Source: Asterias rubens (lineage: Eukaryota; Echinodermata; Asteroidea; Forcipulatida; Asteriidae). From it: DNA of 64,000 bases. Location of the stretch: positions 33,288,673-33,352,672 of the forward strand of contig NC_047062.1 in NCBI RefSeq assembly GCF_902459465.1, read 5' to 3'. The notes under the pieces were generated by a model, which saw only the letters and a program-made list of their open reading frames with translations, was not told the origin of the DNA and did no database searches. Positions 35,568 through 47,485 of this stretch are shown here, one piece after another (the first letter of the stretch is position 1; each line of letters begins with the position of its first letter). Made by a program: the position numbers and the translations under genes.

Positions 35568-38500
35568 CTAGGTGCTATCAACCGACTTCTTTTCAGGTTG
35601 TTTTTGACTGGCTAAGGCTTGTGCAGCTGCAAAAAAGAAAAGTAATAAATACAATCAGAATGGTTTATTGCAAAGAAACTATGGCTATGTCAAAATCAGC
35701 CGTAGCTGAATACATACAATAAAGTAAAGGGTGCCATCAGCCACACCTTAAGCAAATGCCGTAGCCAGGTTATAAGATTGTTTTTAATTAAAGACAAGCA
35801 CTTGATTATTAAAGAGGAGGTGAAGTGTACAATTAAATTTTGTGATGTACTCTTTTTCAAATAGAAATACCCATTAAAGTGGTATAAAATGCCATTGTAT
35901 TTGATACCATTCCAGTGCAAATTTTGTCAACATCCAAAACATTTGATGACATCATTCTGAGAAAAATGGTTTATACTATCAACAGCTGCAGTGCTTCTCA
36001 CCAAGTAAGTTTTTATGGCCATTATTTTTTTGAGAATTCTGAGTGAAAAAGGTAATAATCCGAGGTTACACTCACCTTCTCGTTCTTTCCTGCGGAACTT
36101 TTTTCGTCGTCTATCGATGGTTGCTACTTCCGTCTTGAGTTGCATGTAGATCTTACGAAGGTCATTCAACTGCCTCTGGATTAGAGATATTCTCTCTTCA
36201 GGATCAGTGATGTGACTTACATCTACAAACAGACAAGAATCAATAAATCAATCAATCAATTAAACAAGAATCTTAGAAGAAACTTACTGGCGAGTGAGAA
36301 ACAAAACACTCAAAGTAGTATGGGCTTCAAATTAAAGAGGGAACTATGTCAAGAGAAAGAGGAATTCAAAACAAATATATATCTTCATTACAAATATATA
36401 TAGAACTCAAGTGCTCTTTACAAAGTAACTTTTAAGGGTGACTTTGTGGAGTAAAAGTACACTCTGCCTTTAGGCAATGTTTCTGAGATAAAGCTTTTTC
36501 ATCAAGCAAGACTGAGGGTTTGAACTTGACTCACCTATTAGGAAGTTCCACTTGCGTGGGATTGGAGGTCCTTCTACCCTGTGATGGCTACTATGACTGA
36601 CTTCTGACGTCTTCTTTTCACTTTCTCGTTTCTCTGATTTATGGCTAGAATGATGGTGTTTAAGATCAGACTGAGTTTCATCGGTATCGCTGCTACTATG
36701 ACGGGGTGCTTCCCTCGCTGCTGACCGCCTCCTCTCAGCTACGGCCGACGCAACCGACGTCTGACGTCGGTTTCTCTTACGAGATCGTTTGTGAGATGAT
36801 TCAGACTCAGATGTGTTTCTCCTCCGTTTCTTTGGAGATGGGGTTTCAGCAGCGACATCATGTTTAACAGTTCTGATATCAGTGCTTGTGGTTGGGGTGG
36901 GCATGTGAATATCTGCACTGCTGTTTGAGGAGCTTGTATCGTGATGAGGTGATTGCCGCCTCTGAGCGTGACTTGATTCACCGATACTTGCTACCTCAAT
37001 CATAGCATCGCTGTCTGATTTCCCACTGACATGTTCATCATCGGCTTCATGGTGGGAGCCTTTGGCTGCGTCGTTACTCGCTGGAGAGGAAGGCTGCGCT
37101 GGAGAGTTCTCTGGTGATGTTGGTGGGGTTGATAACAATGGTCGGTTCTTGTTAAAGGCAAATGGTTTCCCAAGAACTGAACTGCTACTTGGTTCTGCTG
37201 GTAATGGTCTAGAGCTTTCAAAAGACTCAGTCTCCATTTTCCCATCTTTAGCACTTTTATCCTGTTTAGTTTCTGAGTCCATTGCAGCTTTCTTATCATG
37301 CTTAGGATCAGCCTCTTTCCTTTTCTTCTCCTCAGGTTCACTGGTTGTATCGTCCTTAGCACTCTCTTCTTTATTCTTTGCCTTGCCGTCTAAACTCTTA
37401 CGACTCGCACGTTTTCTTCCCTTTCTCTTCTTAGTGTCCTCCTCTGGTTCTGGTTTCAGATTCACCGTTTCTTCCTTAACTTCCTTCTCCTTCTTTTCCT
37501 TCTCTTGTTCCTTGACTTTCTCCTTTGCTGCTTCCGCTTTTGCTTGTGATGACTTCTTATTAGTCTCTTTCTTCCCTTTTGTTTCTTTCTTGGCGTCTCC
37601 AGAGCTCTGTCGAGACTGATCTTTCTTGGCTTTGCTCTCTTTCTTGGATTTACTCTTCGTCTCCTTCTTCTTTTCCTTCTTGTCCTTCTTCTTTGGGGTT
37701 TCTACAGGTTGTGCTATCGGTTCCTCCTGCGGAATCAAACCATCTTGTTTCTTCTCCGATGGTGGCTTGATTTCCTCCACCTCCACGACCTTATCTTTCT
37801 TTTTGGTTTCCTCTTCTTTTACTTCTTCCTCCTTCTCCGCAGGAATATCTTTCAAATCTTCAACATCTTTTGGAGGTTCTACAACATCTTCTTTTTCGAT
37901 TACAGCCTCAGCTTCCTTGACGACTTTTAAAGCCAGATTCTCTTCTGTCAGCTTCTCTAAGATGAGTTCAGGTTGAGCCTCTGCACTCCTGGTGTCCTCC
38001 ACAGTCTTTTCCTCGACTGCGGGACTTTCTTTGTCGTCTTTTGTTTCTGGAAGATTGGAAATGCTGTCTTGGGAACTATTGTCTTCAACATCTTCACTTT
38101 CACTGTCAGACCCTGTATTAACAAACATGATGAAAAGAACAGTAATCAATAAAGGATTTGCATAACTCCTTTACTCATAATTTAATTAGAGACCACCAAT
38201 CCAATTAGGTCAAGGTAAAGGTCATATCCTGAAATTTAAAAAGTTCACAGGGCTCAATTTCACAAAGTACTAACATTCATCTTCAGATGAGTTGGCAGTA
38301 TTGCTAAAAGGATTTGCACACTCTGCTTAGCAAAGATTGATAAACAGTCAAGAACCATCAACACTTTTCCTGGAAATTGGGTGTAAAATATTAACAATAT
38401 TTCCATGTTGATGGCTATACAGAATTGAATGGTCTCATAATAGGTGAAAAACCTATGACTACCCCCGCCCCAACAAAAACATTTTGTCCATTTGTTAAAT

Positions 38501-41500
38501 GTAGGAATGACGTCTCAGTGACACTCACCTCTTGTAACACTCTCAGAGTGTCCGGAACTCCTCCTTGGTCTTGGTTTGGCTGTTGAGCAAAATCATTCAT
38601 ATCGGACTATTTAGCTTCATGTACAATTTGAGAAATTAAATGGCAAAAAAAAAAACAGTTCAAATTACAACAGTATTTCAATATGACAAAGTCAACACTT
38701 AAGCAATATTTCACTCAATGTGACATCGTATTCAAGGGGTCTATTCAACAAACGATTTGCCCAAATACCCTAAACCCAGCACTAAGTATTTGTATTTTCC
38801 ACTCACCTGGAAGACCAGAAGCAAATGGTGAATCGGATAAACTCTTCCTGTCCGATCTCATGACACGTGTCGCATAAGATCGACTTGGAGTCGGTGATTT
38901 ACTGGAGCTACTCTGTTCCTGTGGAGACGTAGACCTCCCTGGTGTAGATGGAGTAACACCAACAGTAGATACCCCGGCCACTGGAGATGGTGTAGGTGTC
39001 TTAGTTATGGAAGGTCGTCCTCGCTTTCCTGAGATCTTCCCAGGTGTCTTCTCTTTCTCCGATTTCTCTTCGGCGAGTTTCTTCAGCTCCCGTTCCTTTT
39101 CCGCTTCCTTTTCCGCCTTTTTCCGTTTGGATTCTTGTTCAGCCTTCTCCCGCTCTTCTTTCTCTTTCCTTTCTCTTTCCTCCTTGAGCTCTCGGTCGCG
39201 TTTCTCTTTTTCCTTCTTTTCCTTTTCTTTCCTCTCTTTTTCCTTCTGCTCCTTCTCTTTAGCCTTCTCCAATTCCAGTTTAGCTTTTTCTCTCTTCTCC
39301 CGTTCTTTTTCTTCCTTTTCCTTCTCCTTACGTTCCCTTTCTGCTTCCATCTCTTTCTCCTTCCTTTCCTTTTCCCGGTCTTTCTGTTGTCTCTCTCGTT
39401 TCTTCTCGGCCCATCCCAGGATGCGGTCAGCCGTGATGACCTCATCAAAGCGAACATTCCATCCCATGTAATGAATGGTATACACCACTTGACCATCCTC
39501 TACTTCATAATCAACAATCTGTAAACAAAAAACAAACCATATCAACATTTGTCAATCAAGTAAATAACCCGATTAAAAAGGAAACACTCACATAAATGTT
39601 GTGCAATTTGGGCAGATAGTTTGAGATGCTTTTACCCATTCTGATTTTCAATAAACCATACAACAATAACAAATGTTCAATAATTTTGGCTGGTCAGGTT
39701 GGCTATGTAGTATCTTGCCTTGCCTTCCACTTCTAGGACCCTGGTTTGAAATCTCCCTTGGGTTCTTGGCTAGTACAGTGATTAAGTTCGCTTTTCTGAG
39801 ACTCCTTGGTTTTACGACCAATTTTCATAAATAAAACAAATGAAATGAAATCTTTACCTTGGCTTCGTAAATCTTCTGTGTTCTGCCTCGACCGTATTGA
39901 ACTTTGATCTTCTCACCAATGTCAAAGTCAGCTTGGATGGACGGGTCATGCTCTTGTCTGAAGTAGGGAAACAAAAATAACAAATTTAAGATTTTAATCT
40001 ACATGTGTCAGCAAAACATCGTTGAATGTCATGGCCAAGAATTTAAAATTTAAATCAAGCATATGAACAAATTAGGTAATTAATCAGGAATTTTTTTATA
40101 AGAAAGCAAGAAAATTGAATAAATTTCAGACGTACTTAAGTTCTGGTTGCTCAGTTCCTGAATCTTCTTCTTCTTCTTTATCAGCTTTACTCCCAGGACC
40201 TTCCAAGGTACGAGGATCTCTCCTTCTTCTTGCCTCTTTCTCTTTCTCCTTCTGACGTTTCTGTCTCAGATTTTCCAACTCCTTTTCCTTTTCTTCTCTC
40301 TCTTTCCTCTCCCGTTCCTTCTTGTCTCTTAACGCTTCTTTTTCTTTCTCAGCTTTTTCCTTCTTTTCTCTCTCCAAGCGCTCCTTTTCCTGCTTGGCTT
40401 TCTCCTTCTTCTCCTCTTCAGCCTTGTCCTTTTTCTCTTTCTCTAGGCGTTCTTTTTCTCTTTTCTCTCGTTGTTTCTTCTCTTCTTCTCTTCGTTCCTT
40501 CTCTTTCGCCTTGGAGTCTTTCTTATCTGGAGTTTCCTTCTCAGCTTTGGTTTCTGTTTTCTTATTGCCCTGCAAACCAATGAGATTGAGGAGTTGATGC
40601 TATGGATTCAAATTCTAATTTAAATATTCAAATTCAATCAACTGGGCTCACAAATTGTGAAAGTCCTAGCACTTTACTGGGTCGAACACGCACAAACTTT
40701 GTCAAGTTTATAATTAGTAGGATTTTACCAACCTTTTACAGAACTAATTGATTTAAATTCTAGAAAAGAAGTTATTAATAAACTTGGGGTAGAAAAACAA
40801 AAAAGTTGATTGAGCTTTGAACTAGCAATCCCTGTTCCAGGTGTTATGTAATGCATAGTATTATGTTGTCGGTCTCCCTATTTAACATTTGTTATGTTAC
40901 CTTCTTCTTATTCCGTGGCGAGACTTCTTCCTCACTTTCAGACTCTTCCATCTTACGAAGCTCCTTGGGAGATGGAGACTTCTCTACTTTAGGGGAAATG
41001 GTCATTGGCCAACGCTCACTGTATGACGACCTCCGACGTGTCCTGGGTAAGGAACGTGTGATGCCAGGGCCAAGCTTGCGATTATACTCTTCAAATGCAT
41101 ACAGATACCTGTCAATTCAAATAAAAAAATGTAGTAATGGTTTAAAAATTATTATTTAACATTTGATCTTCTTTTGAGATGTTACAGGCTTCCATTATAA
41201 AGTGTTAAGTTTTATTTTTAAAAGTTTCATGGTATTCGCTCCTGCAATGCGACACACATTGCTACAGCCTGTCAATGCTCGGTCATTGTGGAAGGAAACA
41301 TTGCATGTAAAGAAATTGTGTGCATCTCACCAATTTGCTGTTTTACAGCAAACTTAACTAGGTTGTAACTCCCCAATGCAGTCTTAAATCTGACTTACTT
41401 GTTATATGCAGCTTTGATGTTATAAGGCTGCGCTGTGGTAACAGAAGGAATACCCATCTTGGTGGAGACGTGGCGCCATTTCTGTTTATCGGTTACTTTA

Positions 41501-44500
41501 CGACATCCTCCAATATCTTGAACCAACTTGTAGAGTTTGTAGAGATTCAAGTCTCGGAAACCAAGCACTGGTGGCTTGTTGATTGGAGTACCTGCCAAGG
41601 AAATAATTATTAAAACCTTCTTCTCTCTGGTAGATTGTGGAGCCTATTGTTTCACTATTCAAAACTATTTGTGATCATGTTGCTGTGCACCGTTTTGTTT
41701 GTTTGTTTGTTTGTTTGTTTGTTAAGCTGATCTTCCAGTCTAGGGAACTCTGCAAAATCCCACAAGGGGATATGGCAACAGCCAATCTCTCTCATACAAA
41801 CAAGGAGTTTAACATCTATGATTATGAATTGCATAAATCAAGAAATTGTGATGCAGTAACTAGACAACATAGTCATTGCGAAATCAGTGGTTAGCTTGGT
41901 AGGATTTGAACCCACAACCTTGTCCTGCTTTTCTAACCACTTCGATATGGAAAAGCTATAGTGTGCGTACAACATAGTCACTGAGATCCCAGCTCCAGCA
42001 AGTTTGCCAGGGAAAACTAATGACAATGTGTTTTTATCCCAAATGCAAGAACAACAACATCTCATCTTCCTACCTCTTTCTTCCATGAATTTATGAAGTG
42101 AAGCGAGCCAAGCATCTTTCTCTTCATCATATTCATCATCAGTATCATCTTCACTTTCTTCTTCCTCTTCTTCAGCGTCTGCTTTCTCCGCATCATTCTT
42201 ATTCTTCTTGTTTCCACTATTCCCGCGATTCTTTTTGAGCATATCAGGATCCCAGTTGCTAGGGAGTTGTCCCGTCTCAACAAAATTAACAGCTTTTTCA
42301 ACCGCTGGAAAGACAAATCAAATTTAGTTTTATTCAACTGTGAAATCACAGACATCAATTCTTTTAACTCAGGAAAATACACAAATTTCAATAAATACAA
42401 ATAAATAATTACTGATAATGAACAATATATATATAGGTAAGGTCAAAGGTGAGGAGAGACTGACCTATTTTTAAGGTGGAGAGATCTCCTTTGTAGTTAT
42501 GATCTTTAGATGCAAACGCTCGACGACTCTGCTTGTCAATGCTATAGCTGTTTGAATAAATCACATGTCAACTTCTATTAATATCATCTAGTGGTAAATA
42601 TTTCTCATCAGTCATACAATGATACAGCAAGTGAATGATAAGTTGATGTCAATTTGTTTATATTATTGTATTATAACTAATCCTAACTATTAGTATTTAT
42701 GAGGCTAACTAAAAAATTAAGTATTAAATGGCAATCAATTATAAAAGTTAATGAGTTCCAAATTTTCACATATAAATGGTATGTGTTAGACGGTAAAACA
42801 AAAGCCAACTAATACCACAAATGCTATTGTGTCAAAACCCTCCTAATATGTGACCAATAAATATCACCTACTGTGGTTTAGAATCATAAATAAAATACTA
42901 TGCAATTTAACTTAGTGAATACATCTACACAGCACACAGTCAACCCACCTACTGTGTTAACATTCAATATAATCCACTGTACTTTTGAATGATAAACTAT
43001 ACCAGCCTACAATATGAAAACATCTAGTGAATGCACATCAACCGTACGCACTAAACCCTCCTACTATCTGACCATTAACAGCACTATACCCAATACCAGT
43101 GTGGTTTTGAATGATATATTAACTGTACCAGCCTACAGTATGTAATCATCCTGCGAATGCATCTACCCATAAGCTGGTTTTGTGTACAATCACTATACAC
43201 AACCCTTTCATTATCGATAATAAGAAAAAGTTTGTCAAGTCAATGACAAATATTAAGAAGAGTTAACACGATTATGCAGAATAGAAAATTCAAAGATATC
43301 ATAACAATTTATATCGTGTTAAATGACCACCAAGGCAGTTTACAAAAATACAGTTTAAAACCAAGACCGAATATGATTATTTTCAAAATATAGCCACAAT
43401 CAATTACATAATAGAACACATTTTCAAAATTAATTCAGTATCAGTGATTATTATCAAATCACATTCACAAGTTTAAATATAATCATTTTGCAATATTTTT
43501 ATAAATTACAGCATGCAAAACAAGTAAAACAAATTTCTTCTTTTTCTTTGTTGTTATTGTTAAAATTATTATTTATTTGGCAGTTTATACAATTAATCAA
43601 AATTCAGACAGTCAAAAGAAGATAAAAGTGTAATATTGTCTTGCAAAATCAATTCAAAACAACTTTCTAAAAGAGATTAATAAATATCTGAGAATGATTC
43701 TTACTATCGATTGTCCTTAAATGACCTCGCCACAACATGATCCTTGGACTTGGGCTGAATATCTTTAGCTGTCGTAGGATCTACAACCTGAAAGTTCAAA
43801 ACAATTAAATGAATTAAACAAATTTCATCTTTGTGGGGGTAAGGCAATTTTTGAACGTGGCACTTCATTTGGAATATCTTTAAGTCTATGGAGACCTTTT
43901 GAATGGGCAACATGGCCAAGACTGGGGCAACATGGCCAAGACTGGGGCAACATAAATAATTGCCTCTGTGCAATTCCAGTCCCGCTCATTTTTCAAAAGG
44001 CATGAGTAAAGCTGGGAAAAAGTACTGATATTAATATTCTTTGGGTAGAATTTACACAATTGAAACAGTAAAAACAATTTATTATTTATTTAAATGCAGT
44101 TTTATTTGGACAGGGTAGAATAGCCTTGGTATTACAACTGCTATCACTAAGGAACCTGTACACAGCAGTAAAATAGTCAAAGAGGCAACACATTCAAGTA
44201 AATATATAAAACCATTCAAACATACATATGTAAATAGTGCAAAGTAAAAGGTTCATTGTCACCATTGAAATATTTAATCTTTGTACATACCAAAGCAGGG
44301 AACCATTGGTTCTTGCGTTTGTCGTTGGTTTCCACGACGATGACCTTTCCGATGCTATCATCTCGGTCATCTTTCTTTGATTTCCTGCCGGTTGACGAGT
44401 CATCATCGCTATCATCATCATCATCATCTTCATCATCATCCCCATCACCACTAAAAAAAGTCATAGAAAGAAAAATTAAATTTGTGATTTCAAAAGCAAA

Positions 44501-46931
44501 ATTTATACAACAGAAAGACGCTGCTAGGGTCCAAACATAAGGCAGAACATTTTGTAACAAATAATTCCTATTTTTCATTTTCAGTTAGGCTAAGTTGGTA
44601 GAGTGCCTGCACGTTAATCCGGAGGTCTTTGGTTCAAATACCGCTCCAGTCAATGTTTCTCTGTCCAACAGGAACAATTTAAAAATCGACCCAGTCAGCT
44701 TCTCTTATGGTTTATTATTTGATAGGTAAAGTCTCAATTGCACAAATAACAAATGTTGTCAATTTTGTGTGTGCTATACACGTCTTACCGTGATCGTGTG
44801 CTCAGCCTGCGTTTTCTCTTGTTCTTATTCTCACGCATGACCGGAGTACCAAAGTTCTCAGGATCAGTCAGTGGTAAATGGTCCAAGGTCTGGTAGGGAA
44901 ACAAAATAAACAAAAATGAATCTTGTACAAAATGAGTTCAAAATCTTCTCCTTCAATCAAACAATTTTGTATAAGTTTCTTTTGATTAAAAAGTGGGATA
45001 AAATATGAGATAAGAGAAGAGGACATGCAATCTGAGATTGCTCTCTTGGTTCAGCCTGTAGGGAGACTAGAAACAAACATCAACTGAGACATTTACACTA
45101 ATGACAACGTCAATATGCAATCATAACACAAACAATAAAAATGCAAAAATATTTCACAGAAAATACATCACACTTCTGAATCAGTATTCATACATTTTTT
45201 GACAAAACGACAATGCATGCTATAATAAAGCAGAAGATACATTGAATTAAAATTAAAGAAATAATCTACATCTTAAAAAGCATTCAAAATCACAGGCATG
45301 AAAATCAGAAAAGTTATACACTACACACATAAAGAATTAAAACACATTTGTTGGGAAGAAAGTACATTGAATCAACATTTATAACAATATGAATGAATAA
45401 ATAATTCTAGAGAACAAAAAATATCAAAATTACACAGAAGCAATACAGGTAAATCACTGAACAATATACAAAACACTTTCTACACTCGTTTACAATTTTT
45501 TAATATAAAATTTAGATATTCTTACCTCACTCTCGTTGAAGTGTCTTTCACCTTGAAGACACAGGGAAGTTCTTCTTAACGTTTTTTCATCTCCATCATC
45601 AAAAACTGAAAGAATAATTATGCAGGTTTCAAATCTATACTGCCATCAGTTTTGGTGGTGGAAGTTTAGTTGTTGCAATGTTAGATTATTTTTCTGCTGT
45701 ACAAAAATTAACTTACCATGACATTGAAAACATATATGAACAGATGACCAGAGTTACTTACCAACAGTGTATGTACTGGCATCAGTTAATTTCATAATAG
45801 TCCCTTTTGTCCAATTCTCTGTCTCTAAATGTTTGGCTTCAACCGGCTGTCCAACCTAAAGAGTGATAAATGAATCAGATAAAACATATAAGTAACCGTA
45901 CTGCTCTTAAATATTGACATCAGACCTGATGCTCCTTTCTTGAAAGGGCAAGGACACCAAGGTGTTTTCTCCTTTGTTAAAGGCACCTCTGTGAGGAAAA
46001 TAACTTTCTATCTGAACATTTCAAGAGACGCTAAGGCAATGACAGGGGGGCAACAGAGGCACAGTTGCCTCCATGAAGTATCAGGCCCCTGACTTCAACA
46101 GTAAAATTCAAACCCATAATAAATTTCATGTATAAGGTTTAGCCTTAATAGACTGTAATTCAATTAAAAATAAGCAACAAATATTTTCAATAAACTGCAC
46201 AACAGCTGAAGAACTTGCTCAAAAAATGAAAACAAATTCAAAATTTTTCCAGACAATTGTAGTTAAGCATTTGATCATGACTTACTTTCAGGTTTCCTTT
46301 GACTAGCTCATCTGGAATCACTCCATTTGTCCCATCACTGAAGTGCACCTATCATAAAGAAATAAAGGAACTATTTTATCAACTTGAACCACCCTTAAAA
46401 AAAAAAACATATATGTTTACTTACTGTGACCACCACATTCACATTTATAAGGTTGTATAAAACAAGGATATAATCCAAGACATTTATAAATAATTGTCAT
46501 GGCTTCCTTATCCCTAACATTAACTTGGCCCGATTTCACAAAGCACTAAAATTCATATAAACATCATAGTTCAGGGCCGATTTCACAAAGAGTAAGATTT
46601 ACCTTTTTGTTCAAATGTTGACTTTCACTCTGATAAATATCTTTTAATTGTGTTGATTATCGAAAAACTCTTACTCATAAACAATTAAGATAATTCAGTG
46701 CTTGCTAACAATTTAACAGTCCAAATGTTAAATTGTGTAGGTATTATTGCTCAATCAATTTATGGTTGTAGCTGCAAACCCTGCAAATTGAAGCACTGAC
46801 GATGAATCGCAACTCACCTTGCATTTAACAAACTTCTTCACAATTTTCACTTTAGCTTCACAGAAAGCACCTCGATACTTTGCACTAACATCGGTTCCTA
46901 CTGTGAGGTATGCTGGCTCTTCCCCACTGGC
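35568..46931 (-). CDS. ARID4B: AT-rich interactive domain-containing protein 4 (ARID4A/B type), nearly complete
   Basis: Eighteen exons join in phase: 46818-46931, 46286-46348, 45762-45855, 45526-45605, 44789-44889, 44291-44450, 43705-43787, 42465-42547, 42074-42304, 41399-41591, 40901-41108, 40136-40569, 39858-39957, 38807-39518, 38529-38579, 36535-38112, 36076-36222 and 35568-35626. They give 1496 residues plus a few missing at the start. Domains in order are tandem Tudor ([20 protein letters not shown] to [13 protein letters not shown], about 1-120), a PWWP-like RBB1NT region (about 185-270), ARID ([26 protein letters not shown], about 330-420), chromo barrel ([34 protein letters not shown], about 625-680), and the C-terminal coiled coil ([15 protein letters not shown]). 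ARID4 proteins recruit SIN3-HDAC and bind RB. Long acidic and K/E tracts fill the linkers. Single invertebrate genes cannot be assigned to 4A or 4B. Confidence 0.95.
38250..38345. repeat. TTTCACAAAG-type repeat fragment in an ARID4 intron
   Basis: It begins AGGGCTCAATTTCACAAAGT and contains TCTGCTTAGCAAAGATTG. The terminus is shared with families C and D, but the interior is mostly different. Boundaries are uncertain. Confidence 0.4.
39055..39410 (-). other. ARID4B: ARID4 exon segment coding a long K/E/R helix
   Basis: The segment encodes about 115 residues made almost only of E, K and R with few breaks, immediately after the chromo barrel (residues about 690-805). The alternating acid/base pattern with no leucine heptads fits a single alpha-helix rather than a coiled coil. 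A similar segment precedes the chromo barrel at 40230-40545. Antisense open frames here are artefacts of the composition. Confidence 0.7.
41693..41723. repeat. (TTTG)n microsatellite
   Basis: About seven uninterrupted TTTG units lie in an ARID4 intron. A tRNA-like B-box on the minus strand (reverse of AGGATTTGAACCC, 41901-41913) lies 180 bp away and may mark a degraded SINE. Confidence 0.85.
42837..43175. repeat. Family A repeat, three diverged tandem units
   Basis: CCTCCTAATATGTGACCA, CCACCTACTGTGTTAACATT and CCTCCTACTATCTGACCATT begin successive units. Each continues with a TGTGGTTT- or TGTACTTT-like word, GAATGATA, CCAGCCTACA and GAATGCATC. Unit length is about 105-120 bp. The array fills the ARID4 intron between exons at 42465 and 43705, where nothing else is visible. 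Confidence 0.8.
43845..44010. repeat. Family E-like repeat with a tandem 19-bp unit
   Basis: GGGCAACATGGCCAAGACTG occurs twice in a row from about 43903, followed by GGGGCAACATAAATAATTGC and CTCTGTGCAATTCCAG. The layout resembles family E, with its CACC words replaced by AACATGGCC. It is in an ARID4 intron. Confidence 0.5.
44585..44655 (+). repeat. tRNA-derived sequence (SINE head or tRNA pseudogene)
   Basis: It has an A-box-like GGCTAAGTTGGTAGAG and a B-box GGTTCAAATACC at 44631-44642, spaced as in a tRNA. The acceptor arms do not pair, so it is not a working tRNA gene. It lies in an ARID4 intron. Confidence 0.55.
45925..46090. repeat. Family E dispersed repeat
   Basis: It reads GAAAGGGCAAGGACACCAAG, then AAAGGCACCTCTGTGAGG, then AACATTTCAAGAGACGCTAA, then GGCAATGACAGG, then AGTTGCCTCCATGAAGTATC and AGGCCCCTGA. 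It matches the copy at 3515-3720 in the same orientation over its whole length. It lies in an ARID4 intron. Confidence 0.65.
46535..46725. repeat. Repeats with GGCC(C)GATTTCACAAAG termini
   Basis: GGCCCGATTTCACAAAGCAC (46528) and GGGCCGATTTCACAAAGAGT (46563) are two nearby starts of the same terminal motif. A second element reads on through AAAAACTCTTACTC, an approximate mirror of its start. They sit in an ARID4 intron. Confidence 0.45.
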
Positions 46932-47485
46932 CTGAAAGAACAAAATGAATAAAAAGAACAAACTGTAAATAACAATCAACACAGATATCAAAGTTATGAA
47001 CCACATTCCATTTTACAGGTCATTTATTTCAAAATCACATCATATACCAAGAATAAAAAATGTTAGACATGAAAGAATAAAAACAAAGTAAGCAGAGATT
47101 ATTGTTAAAAAACAAAGAATATAGTTCTCAAACAGTAAATGAAAACCATAAAGGTTTGGCGGGATTGTGTGCATAATTACTAATTCACCCTGATTCTGTG
47201 TGGGTTTTCAAATGTTATTTTTGTAAAATTTCAATCAGGCCAGACAGTTGGTGGGCAGTGCCAAGAAATGTAAATGCAATAAGAGTTGATCAATCTAGAG
47301 TCATGAAAATAGCACCTAATTAAACTTAGTGAAACAAGTTAATTTCAGACTGACGTTGGGTGTAATCTGTTCTGTACATCTTGTGTATTTTCCAGACAAT
47401 TGAAATTGAATGGCAGTCAGTTGAATTGAAAATAGATGTCAGATTTTGCATTGTCTCTTGACTTAAAAACATTTATTCTGAACTT

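Noticed and set aside
37062-37976. Plus-strand Ser/Phe-rich frames up to 185 codons
   Set aside because: They are antisense to the K/E-rich ARID4 exon; its GAA/AAG codons read as TTC/CTT in reverse.
39007-39524. Plus-strand frames of 129-154 codons rich in Ser and Phe or Leu
   Set aside because: They are antisense shadows of the charged helix in the ARID4 exon 38807-39518.
44585-44655. Functional tRNA gene
   Set aside because: A- and B-boxes are present, but the acceptor stem does not pair and the anticodon arm is poor; kept only as a tRNA-derived repeat.
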